The translations under genes and the position numbers were made by a program. A stretch of DNA of 41,823 nucleotides from a virus, in IMG/VR virus record IMGVR_UViG_3300042922_000692, positions 1-41,823 of that record. One strand, written 5' to 3'. This document shows, in pieces, positions 23,723 through 31,440 of this stretch. The notes beneath the pieces are model-generated. The model worked only from the letters and a program-made list of their open reading frames with translations, was not told where the DNA came from and did no database searches. Position 1 is the stretch's first letter; each line of letters begins with the position of its first letter.

Positions 23723-23752
23723 GAAATCGCCTCGATCCCTATTTTTGGCTAC

Positions 23753-23761
23753 ATTATACCA
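23753..23761 (-). promoter_or_regulatory. Extended -10 promoter for the stalk-protein gene
   Basis: On the minus strand TGGTATAAT is a perfect extended -10 just upstream of the stalk gene (start 23722). No good -35 is seen at 17 bases. It would let the gene be expressed without the late promoter. Confidence 0.6.
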
Positions 23762-23763
23762 TT

Positions 23764-24540
23764 TTACGGAATGTTCACGGTAGCCAATGTAGATCCGTTA
23801 GCCGCGAACAACTTTAGATTGCGAGTTCCCGGATCGAAACCCATGTTAATTCCAAATCCATTAACGTATGTGACATCGGCTTTTGAACTTAGTGCAGTCA
23901 CGCTTGCCTTAGCGTCTAAAGCTTGTTGGAGGGTTTGTGTTTCGGCATAATTGTAGAGGGTGCTCCAATCAGTTTTCACCCTAAACCCACCTATTGTTAA
24001 GGTTGATGTCCCTGCACTGATGAACATGTCCCCTGCTGAAAGAATAGTAAATCTTTGAGCTGGATCATCGATATACATAATTGAGTACATCGGGATGCTG
24101 TCATCTTTGAAAAGTAATGCAGGTACACTGCGCGTACCATCCATCGCTACCATACTGATATATTTGTTCGCATCAGTATAGGCTCCGAACAAAGAGCTTG
24201 TAGGATCCATCTTAATAAGCGGATAAGTCCCGTTACTGCTCTGAATCAACGCCCCCGTCATCACCGACTTACCACTCTTATGCACCCGCCAAGGAGCAGT
24301 GTCCTTATTCGTGCTTCCCGCCCAAAATCGAACAGGATCAGTTCCGGTTGGATCCGAAGACATCCCGACATCTCCGCCCCTGGACTGGAAGAGCGTTTCG
24401 CTTACGTTATAGCCCCCAATCTCCCGAACGTTCTTGCTAGATAGGTTCCCGTTTAAGATCCAATTAACGTCCTTCTGTAGCTTTGCGACAAGGTCTTGTA
24501 GATCCTCGAGATTTTCGTCTCCTGTTACTTGTCCCGGCAT
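23764..24540 (-). CDS. Tail appendage / fibre-like protein
   Basis: 258 residues from the ATG at 24540, which has AGAGGAG ten bases upstream (a GTG at 24549 is too close). A short coiled coil at the N-terminus (ENLEDLQDLVAKLQKDVNWI) would trimerise. A beta-rich body follows, with repeated short strands, and a second coiled segment (TLQQALDAKASVTALSSKAD) before a small tip domain. This layout is common in tail fibres. It may attach to the gp10-like nozzle encoded upstream. Confidence 0.75.
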   Translation of the reverse strand: MPGQVTGDENLEDLQDLVAKLQKDVNWILNGNLSSKNVREIGGYNVSETLFQSRGGDVGMSSDPTGTDPVRFWAGSTNKDTAPWRVHKSGKSVMTGALIQSSNGTYPLIKMDPTSSLFGAYTDANKYISMVAMDGTRSVPALLFKDDSIPMYSIMYIDDPAQRFTILSAGDMFISAGTSTLTIGGFRVKTDWSTLYNYAETQTLQQALDAKASVTALSSKADVTYVNGFGINMGFDPGTRNLKLFAANGSTLATVNIP

Positions 24541-24558
24541 CTCTGCCACACTCCTCTC

Positions 24559-25980
24559 CTACGTAATCGGAAGTTCTATTTGATCCCACGCCGACTCGTA
24601 GATCGTGGCCGGTCCTGTCCAAGCGATACGCTGCCGAAGGAATCTTGCGTTGCCCATCGTAGTCGGAGCGATCGGCATGCGCTTCGAGACGATATTGGCT
24701 TCCGAACTGAGAGATCCGGTAAGCTTCCACCCCGTCTCCCCCGTCGGCTGATCATTAATATAGAACTGAACCGCGCTACCAACCGGTTTATCGACCGTCA
24801 CCCATAGCCCACGCCACCGGACGAGCTGACCCATCGAGCGCGCGCCGAACGGTTTGGAGTCCCATAGGCATGTGATTGGAGCGCCGGCGTCCGTCGTACC
24901 ACCCAAACGAAGCACATGGCCCTGCGCATCGGCCATGTACAACGACTCGCCCATCTTGGCAAACATGACTGCCTGAATGTCTTCCCAGACGTTCCAGACC
25001 TTTTCTATCGTATCGTATACAAGGATCGTATCCGGCGCCGTCGCGCTGGATCCCATCGGCAAGGCGACGTACAAGAAACGTCCATCTGCGCCGATGCAGC
25101 TGGTCTGCTTGGCCGCCTTGTTCATATTATCGACGTACCATTGCACCGCGGCTGAGAACTCCTTACGCGGGCGGACACCGCCGGCATATTGATAGATACC
25201 TGTTTCATCAAGGAAATACATGATGCCTCCGAGCGTGGTCATAGACTGGTCGTTCAGGCCACCGATATCCGTTCCAACTGGCTCATATGAGAAATCCCCT
25301 ACATTTGAGCCGTATAGTTCCCACGTCGAGCTCGGAAACTGAATCGTAACGTGTCCAACGCCCGCCTTCATCCCGCAAATCGTTTCTCCCTCCGGTACGT
25401 TCTTATCTAGGAACCCCCCGTCCGCGTCCGACTGCTGAACGAGGTTCCAGTTGTCCGCGATCCCTACCGGAGAATAATAAGTCCTGATCCCTTGCGCGCA
25501 ATAGAGGCGGTTGCTGTGCGTCTCAATGAAGTTCCCGCCCGCCGGTGCCGTCGCGAGGTTACTCACCGTGGTCCCATCGTACTTCTGGATCGGATCGACA
25601 CCGTTGCTGCCGATCAAGTTGATTCCGGACAGGTTTCCCTTATAGTTGACAAACGACCAGGTCGCCGTTGTACTGAGCCCGCTCTTGAGAGGAGCAGACC
25701 ACGCGCTCCCCGTCCAGCGACGCCATGTCCCATCGTTAAATACGGCGTGGATCTCCGTGTCCTTCCATATCCCAATACCTAGAACCTTTGTCCCAATAGC
25801 CGCGCCTAAAACAGAAAACCCCGGCCGAGTGGTCATGGCTGGGGCTTTCGTCGATATGGTATTCTTCGTCCGCGGGGAAAACGACGGATCGAGCGAGAAT
25901 GGGTCGAGCTTGTTCGATCCTCTGAAATTCTTGATCGCGTGGGATGGTTCCTTTGGCGGTATTCGTGGCCAGTAGGCCAT
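24559..25980 (-). CDS. P22 gp10-like tail nozzle / packaged-DNA stabilisation protein
   Basis: 473 residues, matching the size of P22 gp10-type proteins. Repeated WD-like or kelch-like beta blades are visible: AVFNDGTWRRWTGSAW, LIGSNGVDPIQKYDG, PSSTWELYGSNVGDFSYEPV, GGIMYFLDETGIYQYAGG and LVYDTIEKVWNVWED. The family seals the portal channel after packaging and builds the tail tube of podoviruses. AAGGGGGACTTTAC precedes the ATG. Confidence 0.85.
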   Translation of the reverse strand: MAYWPRIPPKEPSHAIKNFRGSNKLDPFSLDPSFSPRTKNTISTKAPAMTTRPGFSVLGAAIGTKVLGIGIWKDTEIHAVFNDGTWRRWTGSAWSAPLKSGLSTTATWSFVNYKGNLSGINLIGSNGVDPIQKYDGTTVSNLATAPAGGNFIETHSNRLYCAQGIRTYYSPVGIADNWNLVQQSDADGGFLDKNVPEGETICGMKAGVGHVTIQFPSSTWELYGSNVGDFSYEPVGTDIGGLNDQSMTTLGGIMYFLDETGIYQYAGGVRPRKEFSAAVQWYVDNMNKAAKQTSCIGADGRFLYVALPMGSSATAPDTILVYDTIEKVWNVWEDIQAVMFAKMGESLYMADAQGHVLRLGGTTDAGAPITCLWDSKPFGARSMGQLVRWRGLWVTVDKPVGSAVQFYINDQPTGETGWKLTGSLSSEANIVSKRMPIAPTTMGNARFLRQRIAWTGPATIYESAWDQIELPIT

Positions 25981-26021
25981 GTAAAGTCCCCCTTTCTTTA
26001 CTGCGCATAATCGTCCTTTTG

Positions 26022-27698
26022 TTACACTAGATTATCTGAAACATATTTCTTAGGTGATGTGATGTTGTCAGATACTCCTAACGTACCCTTCAGCACATTA
26101 TCCTTACAAATTACATAGTCGGACGTTGGGGCTAAATAAATACCGTAATCTCCGCTGATGTTGATTACATTATTTGAGGTTATTGTTACATTCGTTGCAG
26201 CGGCAGAATTGAAGATGCCTTTCTTGAACGTTCCATTTTGACCATCTATAAGCGTGTTGCTAATCTTGATGTTACTTCCTCCTGATATACGTATGCCTGA
26301 TTTTGTAGATCCTGAGGAAACACCATTTAATCCAAACTCAAGAATTTGGGAATTCGATATAAGACAGCTAGCACACGACGTGATACCTATTCCGTCACCC
26401 TTCGTACCCCATATACGCGCATTGTCAATTGTTACATCACAACTCGCTGCGTTAATGGTTATCGCATTGGCATTGGTTGCAGCATTATAACCATCCTTAG
26501 ATACAAATTCACAATTCAGTATCTTAGCTCCGAATGACGTGCCTGTTATTACGATGGGGGAAATACACTCGTCGAATCCACACTTTTCAAGGGTAATTAC
26601 GCTAGCCCCCTCCAAGGATGCGCCTATGCCATATCCAAACATAAATGCGTTTGTTATTTTACTCCAATCAGCTCTTTTAATCACGAATGCCTTGGCGTTA
26701 ATCTGTACCCATTCACGTAAAGATTGTACAGCTTCCGGATAATATTTAGGGCTGAAATGAACATTCTCTATCTTGTCTACATCGACACCGTTGGCTAAGA
26801 TAACTCCGGTAAATAAAGGGTAACCGTATAAATTTTGAGCTATCAAGGTCGTATGGCTTCCTATTAGAGTGGTTGTGTCTATAGCGATATAAGAGTTAAT
26901 AAACACGACATCACGGACAAGTTGGTCTCCGCTGTACTCGTCGATTTTGATAGATGCTGGATATGCCGTAGGTGTACCAGCGGTCTTTTGATTTGGGTAA
27001 AAGAAGAAAATACGCTCAAATGAAGTGCCTGATCTCATAATGACCGCAGGGCTAGTGAGGTCTGTACAATATAGATAGCTGCCTTGCTTACGATCGTAGA
27101 ACGATCCGCTTGTAATCGGATTTGCACCAACGATTGATACGTGAGCGTGTAACAATAGGCTTTTAACGAGATACGTTCCTGGAGGAAGATATACTATGCC
27201 GCCATTTAACGATGTTACAACATAATTTATACATGCCTGTATTGCCGCAGTATCATCAGAAACTCCATTTCCGACAGCCGCAACTAGCGGAACAGGAGGA
27301 AATTTAACGTTTATCTCCATACTTGAAAAGCGGTTCGTTGTATCCACTTCTAACTGTGTCAAATCCGCCTTAAGCGCAGCATCGCTCCCTAGATTGGAGA
27401 TCTCCCCTACATATCCCCCGACGAACGTGGAATTGTCCCCGACAAAGTCTACCTGATCCGCATTGACCAACGCCGATACAAAATACTGGCCATGTGGGAA
27501 GAAAATTGTCCGACGCCCTGCCGCGATGGCTTTATTGATGAGCGCCTGCAGAGCGCTTGTATTGTTGGTCACGCCGTCTCCGGTAATGCCATAATTCGTT
27601 ACAACGTACATCAGACCGCCCCAGATTCGCTGGACGTCCGCGGCGTCCGCTAGCTGACCGGCGATCAGTTCGGCATTTGTACCGTATCCGTAACTCAT
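26022..27698 (-). CDS. Tailspike with duplicated pectate-lyase-type segment
   Basis: 558 residues. Residues about 35-95 (GDGVTNNTSALQALINKA and following) and about 140-200 (GNGVSDDTAAIQACINYV and following) are two copies of the Pectate_lyase_3 opening. A right-handed beta helix with many short coils follows to about 530 (ISNTLIDGQNGTFKKGIFNS). Such proteins form trimers that bind or cleave surface polysaccharide. The catalytic residues cannot be fixed by eye. It is the likely receptor-binding protein and host-range determinant. Confidence 0.88.
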   Translation of the reverse strand: MSYGYGTNAELIAGQLADAADVQRIWGGLMYVVTNYGITGDGVTNNTSALQALINKAIAAGRRTIFFPHGQYFVSALVNADQVDFVGDNSTFVGGYVGEISNLGSDAALKADLTQLEVDTTNRFSSMEINVKFPPVPLVAAVGNGVSDDTAAIQACINYVVTSLNGGIVYLPPGTYLVKSLLLHAHVSIVGANPITSGSFYDRKQGSYLYCTDLTSPAVIMRSGTSFERIFFFYPNQKTAGTPTAYPASIKIDEYSGDQLVRDVVFINSYIAIDTTTLIGSHTTLIAQNLYGYPLFTGVILANGVDVDKIENVHFSPKYYPEAVQSLREWVQINAKAFVIKRADWSKITNAFMFGYGIGASLEGASVITLEKCGFDECISPIVITGTSFGAKILNCEFVSKDGYNAATNANAITINAASCDVTIDNARIWGTKGDGIGITSCASCLISNSQILEFGLNGVSSGSTKSGIRISGGSNIKISNTLIDGQNGTFKKGIFNSAAATNVTITSNNVINISGDYGIYLAPTSDYVICKDNVLKGTLGVSDNITSPKKYVSDNLV

Positions 27699-27705
27699 CC
27701 ACTCA

Positions 27706-28278
27706 TCACTCCACTCTCATTTCTGTAGGTGCTGGCTCGCGATTCGCTTCTTTGAACTCTTCGATTTCTTCGTCATACTGCGCAATGAAGCCGTTCGCGA
27801 CGTCAAACTCCTTGTTTACTTCGGCCATGTCCTTGCAGAGCCCGTATACGAGAACCAATGGGAAGTCTGGATCGAACACCGGGAAGTTCGTGATCGTTGC
27901 AAGTGTCGGCTTCACCGGCTCCAAGTAGTGGAACAGATGCAGTCCCCCAGGGATGTCCTGTTCCGGAGTAGGATATACCCCGATCGAGTCCCGATATGTG
28001 TAAAGGAAAGGCGGCTGTGCGATCTTATCGTTGATGTCCTCGTACTCGTAGTACTTCCCGGCGTAGATCGCTTGGAAGATCTTCGAATAATGGAACGCTA
28101 GAGGAAATAACATTTTCCCTGCCACCACGTCGAATACAGTTGCTGTCTTACGGCGGTAGATCGTCCGCATTAGCTTTCGCTCGCGAAGGTAGATCTTCAA
28201 AAGCTTGGACTCGAGCGTCAACCCGTTCGGGTACCTCTCGTCCGCCTCCGTGATGATTTCTTGATAACTCATAGCCAT
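27706..28278 (-). CDS. Head-to-tail adaptor protein
   Basis: 190 residues (MAMSYQEIITEADERYPNGL), with AGGGGTGATATAAGA before the ATG. The family-like start 'QEIITEADERYPN...L...KLLKIYLRER' resembles podovirus/siphovirus adaptor proteins that bind below the portal. Its place between capsid genes and the tail genes supports this. Assignment is by context and general resemblance. Confidence 0.7.
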   Translation of the reverse strand: MAMSYQEIITEADERYPNGLTLESKLLKIYLRERKLMRTIYRRKTATVFDVVAGKMLFPLAFHYSKIFQAIYAGKYYEYEDINDKIAQPPFLYTYRDSIGVYPTPEQDIPGGLHLFHYLEPVKPTLATITNFPVFDPDFPLVLVYGLCKDMAEVNKEFDVANGFIAQYDEEIEEFKEANREPAPTEMRVE

Positions 28279-28303
28279 TTCTTATATCACCCCTTGAACG
28301 TAG

Positions 28304-28330
28304 AAAAGGCAGGACAACGGATGCCCTGCC
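28304..28330 (-). terminator. Intrinsic terminator between head and tail genes
   Basis: GGCAGG (28308-28313) pairs with CCTGCC (28325-28330). The minus strand continues with TTTT. Essential tail genes lie downstream. Confidence 0.7.
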
Positions 28331-28349
28331 TCGGATAGAGTGCGTTTGC

Positions 28350-28595
28350 TTATTCCTTTGGCGGATCTACAGGAGGCTCTTGCTCGCCCACCTTGGTAAC
28401 TTCGACGATCGACGTTCCGAAGAGACGATGCTTCTTCAGGTATGCGATCTTGTCCTTGTCGGTCGTCTCGAATTCTCCGTTCTCGAAACGGATATGTTCG
28501 CCCGGAACGGGATAAGGAATGCCTTCGACGATAGATACACGTGCTGGCTTGATACATAGTACTTGATTTGGGCAGCGTGCTTGGAATTTTGCCAT
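28350..28595 (-). CDS. Small head-associated protein
   Basis: 81 residues starting MAKFQARCPNQVLCIKPARV, with AGGGTG before the ATG. A compact beta-rich unit (EHIRFENGEFETTDKDKIAYL) is followed by an acidic Pro-rich tail. Small genes after the capsid gene often encode head decoration or completion proteins. Function inferred from place. Confidence 0.65.
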   Translation of the reverse strand: MAKFQARCPNQVLCIKPARVSIVEGIPYPVPGEHIRFENGEFETTDKDKIAYLKKHRLFGTSIVEVTKVGEQEPPVDPPKE

Positions 28596-28635
28596 TATGG
28601 TTCACCCTTTCAGAAATAAGTAGTCGATATGATGA

Positions 28636-29790
28636 CTAGCTCGTTACGCCCGTTAGTACTGCATGCTTCTCAGGATTGCGAACTTCAAGACCGGCTTCCG
28701 TGATGTACTGATCGGTACGACCGTCGGCGTCGTTCGCTTGGATGTTAGTCTCGAGTTTCGTATCCCGGCCTTCCAACGGACGATATTTGATAGCAGCAGG
28801 GTCAAGAATAATGCCGTATCCACCATATACCGCACCCTCGAGAATGTGCTGGTAGTTCATGATGTTGTAAACGCCGAATGGAGTGATATAACGGAAGATC
28901 TCCAACCCGTATTCCTTGGCTTGTTGGTTTAGTTGTAGCTTAGCGATCGCCCAGCTATTAATGACGGACAACAAGCGTGCGGACGCCAGGATAATCTTGT
29001 CCTTGCTTCCATACTTGAAGACGACTTCCGAGATGTTATTGTCAAACTCGGACTGCGTAAGAGCTCCGCCAGCATCGTAGTTGTTTTTATTCAGGAAGCT
29101 AAGAACGCCGCCCGTTGCACGCTTCGGTTTGGATCCAGTTAAATCCTCTTTCCGTTCACCAAACACAAATCCGCGAGCCATATCGATCTTGTGTTGTACG
29201 CCGCCTTTGGCTTGTTGGTAGGAAAGATCTTTGCCACCATACATCTTCGTAGCAGCTTGGGTGTTCGTCACACCAAAGGGAGTTTTGAAAATTTGCGTAT
29301 AGTTGTACTTGGCCACTTCTTGCGTGGATCTGAGTTCCCGAGTACCCCCGCCCTCTTCATTGACACCGCCGATGATGACGAGCGGATCGTTGTCGACCAA
29401 TGCCGCAGCGGCCGTAAGTCCATAACCACGAACTACAGTCAGCGTTTGCGTCCCAGCGTTGATCGCAGTTACAAGCATGACCTCGCCAGTCCGCGGCACT
29501 TTTACCACATCGTTGACGGAGAAATACGAAGCATTGTCTACGACTAGCGCGGTAATTCCGGATGCATATCCGGCTGCTGCATTAATGGCATCCCAACGCG
29601 GCAATAGGTCATCTTCCAACCACTCGAATTTCGGGTTACGTGCCGCCTCCGTATTGCGCTTGGCGATTTTCAGAAATGACATGAACGGCTCTTCATTTGG
29701 TTGCAAGAGTCCGATCTTCTCGCTCATATCGATAACGAGTTTATTCTGCGTAATATTACGCGTGTCGCGAGTTCCTTGTACTACAGCCAT
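28636..29790 (-). CDS. Major capsid protein, DUF5309 / SU10-type (HK97 fold)
   Basis: 384 residues. The start MAVVQGTRDTRNITQNKLVI and KIGLLQPNEEPFMSFLK match the opening of DUF5309-type capsid proteins. FGVTNTQAATKMYGG, RGFVFGERKEDLTG and the C-terminal DPAAIKYRPLEGRDTKLETN are also typical. It polymerises on the scaffold protein encoded upstream. CAAGGAGTGATCGAGC precedes the ATG. Confident as capsid; the exact subfamily should be confirmed. Confidence 0.9.
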   Translation of the reverse strand: MAVVQGTRDTRNITQNKLVIDMSEKIGLLQPNEEPFMSFLKIAKRNTEAARNPKFEWLEDDLLPRWDAINAAAGYASGITALVVDNASYFSVNDVVKVPRTGEVMLVTAINAGTQTLTVVRGYGLTAAAALVDNDPLVIIGGVNEEGGGTRELRSTQEVAKYNYTQIFKTPFGVTNTQAATKMYGGKDLSYQQAKGGVQHKIDMARGFVFGERKEDLTGSKPKRATGGVLSFLNKNNYDAGGALTQSEFDNNISEVVFKYGSKDKIILASARLLSVINSWAIAKLQLNQQAKEYGLEIFRYITPFGVYNIMNYQHILEGAVYGGYGIILDPAAIKYRPLEGRDTKLETNIQANDADGRTDQYITEAGLEVRNPEKHAVLTGVTS

Positions 29791-29818
29791 GCTCGATCAC
29801 TCCTTGATTAATATAGTG

Positions 29819-30676
29819 TTATCCGAAGATCCCGCCGCCTCTTCCTGCAGCGAGGATGTTGTCTACCATTTCCTGCTCTTCCGTCTTGGCTGGAGCAGAC
29901 TGCTTCTTGGCTCCACCCTTCGCTCCAAGTCCTTGCTTGGATTGACGTGTGCGCTCAGATTCTGAACGGCCAGCAGCCTTACCTTTTTCGAACGCTTTGG
30001 AAACCGTATCGCCGAACGCCTCTCGCGCGGCAAAACGCATGATCTTATCCGTTGGGTTTCTGAGTAAATCCGGATTCCCAACCTCATCCGCGAATTCCCG
30101 AACCTTATCGACCAGTTGCTTGAGCCCTTCCTCGGTACCGACTTGAGGATAGCTCTTCGCAATGTTCGAAATATGTGAGGAAAGCGATTGGCTTCGACGT
30201 TCCTCGAAGATCGGTGCGGTGCGATCGTTGACGATATGCCCGATTACGGCTTCCATCGTCGCCAATGGATTATCCCGGAATCTCTCCCAGAACACGTTGT
30301 TCAGATCAGGCTGCTGCGTTTGTTCCCCTGGTTGCTGTACAACAGCCGTCTGGTTCGCAGGCTGTTGTTGCTGCCCGCCGCTGGAACGGCTTTGATGGAA
30401 CTGACGCTCAAGTTCCTTGTATCCTTTCACAAGATCCTCTGGCGTCTTATACTTTCCTGCCAACAGTTCCTCGGAGTGTTCCTCTTCCTGATCTTCATCA
30501 GCATCGGAGTCCGTCGTGTCGGCATTATCTTCACTTTCTTGCTCATCCTCGGAATCGACGTCTTGATCGTTGTCAAAATCCTCTTCGTTTTCGGTCTCAA
30601 CGGCTGTTTCCTCGTCGTGTCCTTCCGGGGACTCGGAATATACAGGTATCGTTTCATCTCCGAAAATTCCTGGCAT
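29819..30676 (-). CDS. Scaffolding protein
   Basis: 285 residues from the ATG at 30676 (AAAGGAGCATTACT upstream). Residues about 12-80 are extremely rich in Asp and Glu. A conserved-type LLAGKYKTPEDLVKGYKELE segment follows, then a Gln-rich linker and a basic helical C-terminus (about 230-285). Acidic N-terminus, helical core and a basic C-terminal capsid-binding end match phage scaffolds. Lies directly before the capsid gene. Confidence 0.85.
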   Translation of the reverse strand: MPGIFGDETIPVYSESPEGHDEETAVETENEEDFDNDQDVDSEDEQESEDNADTTDSDADEDQEEEHSEELLAGKYKTPEDLVKGYKELERQFHQSRSSGGQQQQPANQTAVVQQPGEQTQQPDLNNVFWERFRDNPLATMEAVIGHIVNDRTAPIFEERRSQSLSSHISNIAKSYPQVGTEEGLKQLVDKVREFADEVGNPDLLRNPTDKIMRFAAREAFGDTVSKAFEKGKAAGRSESERTRQSKQGLGAKGGAKKQSAPAKTEEQEMVDNILAAGRGGGIFG

Positions 30677-30705
30677 AGTAATGCTCCTTTCAATATGTGG
30701 AATAT

Positions 30706-30726
30706 AAAAAGACGCCCGAAGGCGTC
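30706..30726 (-). terminator. Intrinsic terminator upstream of the scaffold gene
   Basis: On the minus strand GACGCC, a TTCG loop and GGCGTC (30711-30726) are followed by TTTTT. A UUCG tetraloop makes this a very stable hairpin. Confidence 0.85.
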
Positions 30727-30776
30727 CAACCACCGAAGTGGGATGTGGGAACGGATTCTCACCGGACCCACGGATG
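30727..30776 (-). other. Structured RNA leader before the scaffold gene
   Basis: Between the upstream stop and the terminator the minus-strand RNA can form two further hairpins. GTGGG/CCCAC contains an inner CGG/CCG stem, and a CCAC/GTGG stem has a UUCG loop. With the terminator, three stems follow one another in about 70 bases. They may control readthrough into the head genes. Confidence 0.4.
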
Positions 30777-31229
30777 TTACTTAATCAAGGATTTCATTTC
30801 CTCAAGCTCACTTGTAATCATATCCCTGACATTGACTCCCGAGTTTTGCGCCTGGATCAAAGAGTCCAAGAACATGCGACGTTGATAAATGCTGTCCTCT
30901 GCGGAAGTATAGGACGCAGAATCAAGACCATTCAACTGCATAATCGGCTCGAGCCTGCGCGGTTCCGCATCCTTGTTAAGCTGAATGCCAGGTACGAAAG
31001 ATAAAGCTTCGGCCACAGCGTATGATCCATCTGGATTACGCTGTTGCGTTGAAACCTGTACAAGGCATCCCCCTTCGACGTTGCATACCTTCGTCGATTT
31101 CATCCAACCTTGTTCCTTAGACGAAGCTTTGCAAAGAAGCGCAAACGTATCTCCGTCCCCTGATACGATAATGTCCGATACCTTGGTCTTTGCATCCTCC
31201 ACGCTTGTAACACTCAAATCCTTATTCAT
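30777..31229 (-). CDS. Head-region accessory protein, unknown function
   Basis: 150 residues from the ATG at 31229, which has GAGAGGGG ten bases upstream (a start at 31238 is too close). Begins MNKDLSVTSVEDAKTKVSDI. The N-terminal half is beta-rich with a GDGDTFALLCKASSKEQGWMKS segment; the C-terminal half is helical. Overlaps the previous gene by 8 bases. Possibly a minor head protein. Confidence 0.7.
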   Translation of the reverse strand: MNKDLSVTSVEDAKTKVSDIIVSGDGDTFALLCKASSKEQGWMKSTKVCNVEGGCLVQVSTQQRNPDGSYAVAEALSFVPGIQLNKDAEPRRLEPIMQLNGLDSASYTSAEDSIYQRRMFLDSLIQAQNSGVNVRDMITSELEEMKSLIK

Positions 31230-31437
31230 CTTCTTCATTCCCCTCTCGAATAGTTTGATCAATATGATTAAGCACCGACTCGAGCGATTCTACCGCCCCG
31301 CGGTGCTGTTGAACCTCTTCCCACGTCTTGCAATCCATCAGACGACCGCGATGATAACCAATCTTGCTGCGGATCTCCACCTCGAGAAGCTGCCAACCTT
31401 CCGTCTGGATCATGTAGCGATATGCTTGCGGATCCAC
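31222..31437 (-). CDS. Small head-region protein
   Basis: 71 residues (MDPQAYRYMIQTEGWQLLEV), a charged helical protein. Phages with P22-like portals often carry such a small gene right after the portal gene. It is 3 bases from the portal stop. Confidence 0.65.
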   Translation of the reverse strand: MDPQAYRYMIQTEGWQLLEVEIRSKIGYHRGRLMDCKTWEEVQQHRGAVESLESVLNHIDQTIREGNEEDE

Positions 31438-31440
31438 GCG

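Noticed and set aside
23761-23778. Second SOS-like box near the stalk gene promoter (TGAACATTCCG)
   Set aside because: Only one half-site is present; the GTTC partner is missing at the right spacing.
30741-30776. Possible cobalamin-riboswitch-like segment (GGTGAGAATCC followed by CCCACTT)
   Set aside because: Only a short stretch resembles the conserved core; the interval is about 50 bases, far too short for a full cobalamin aptamer, and no B12-related gene follows.
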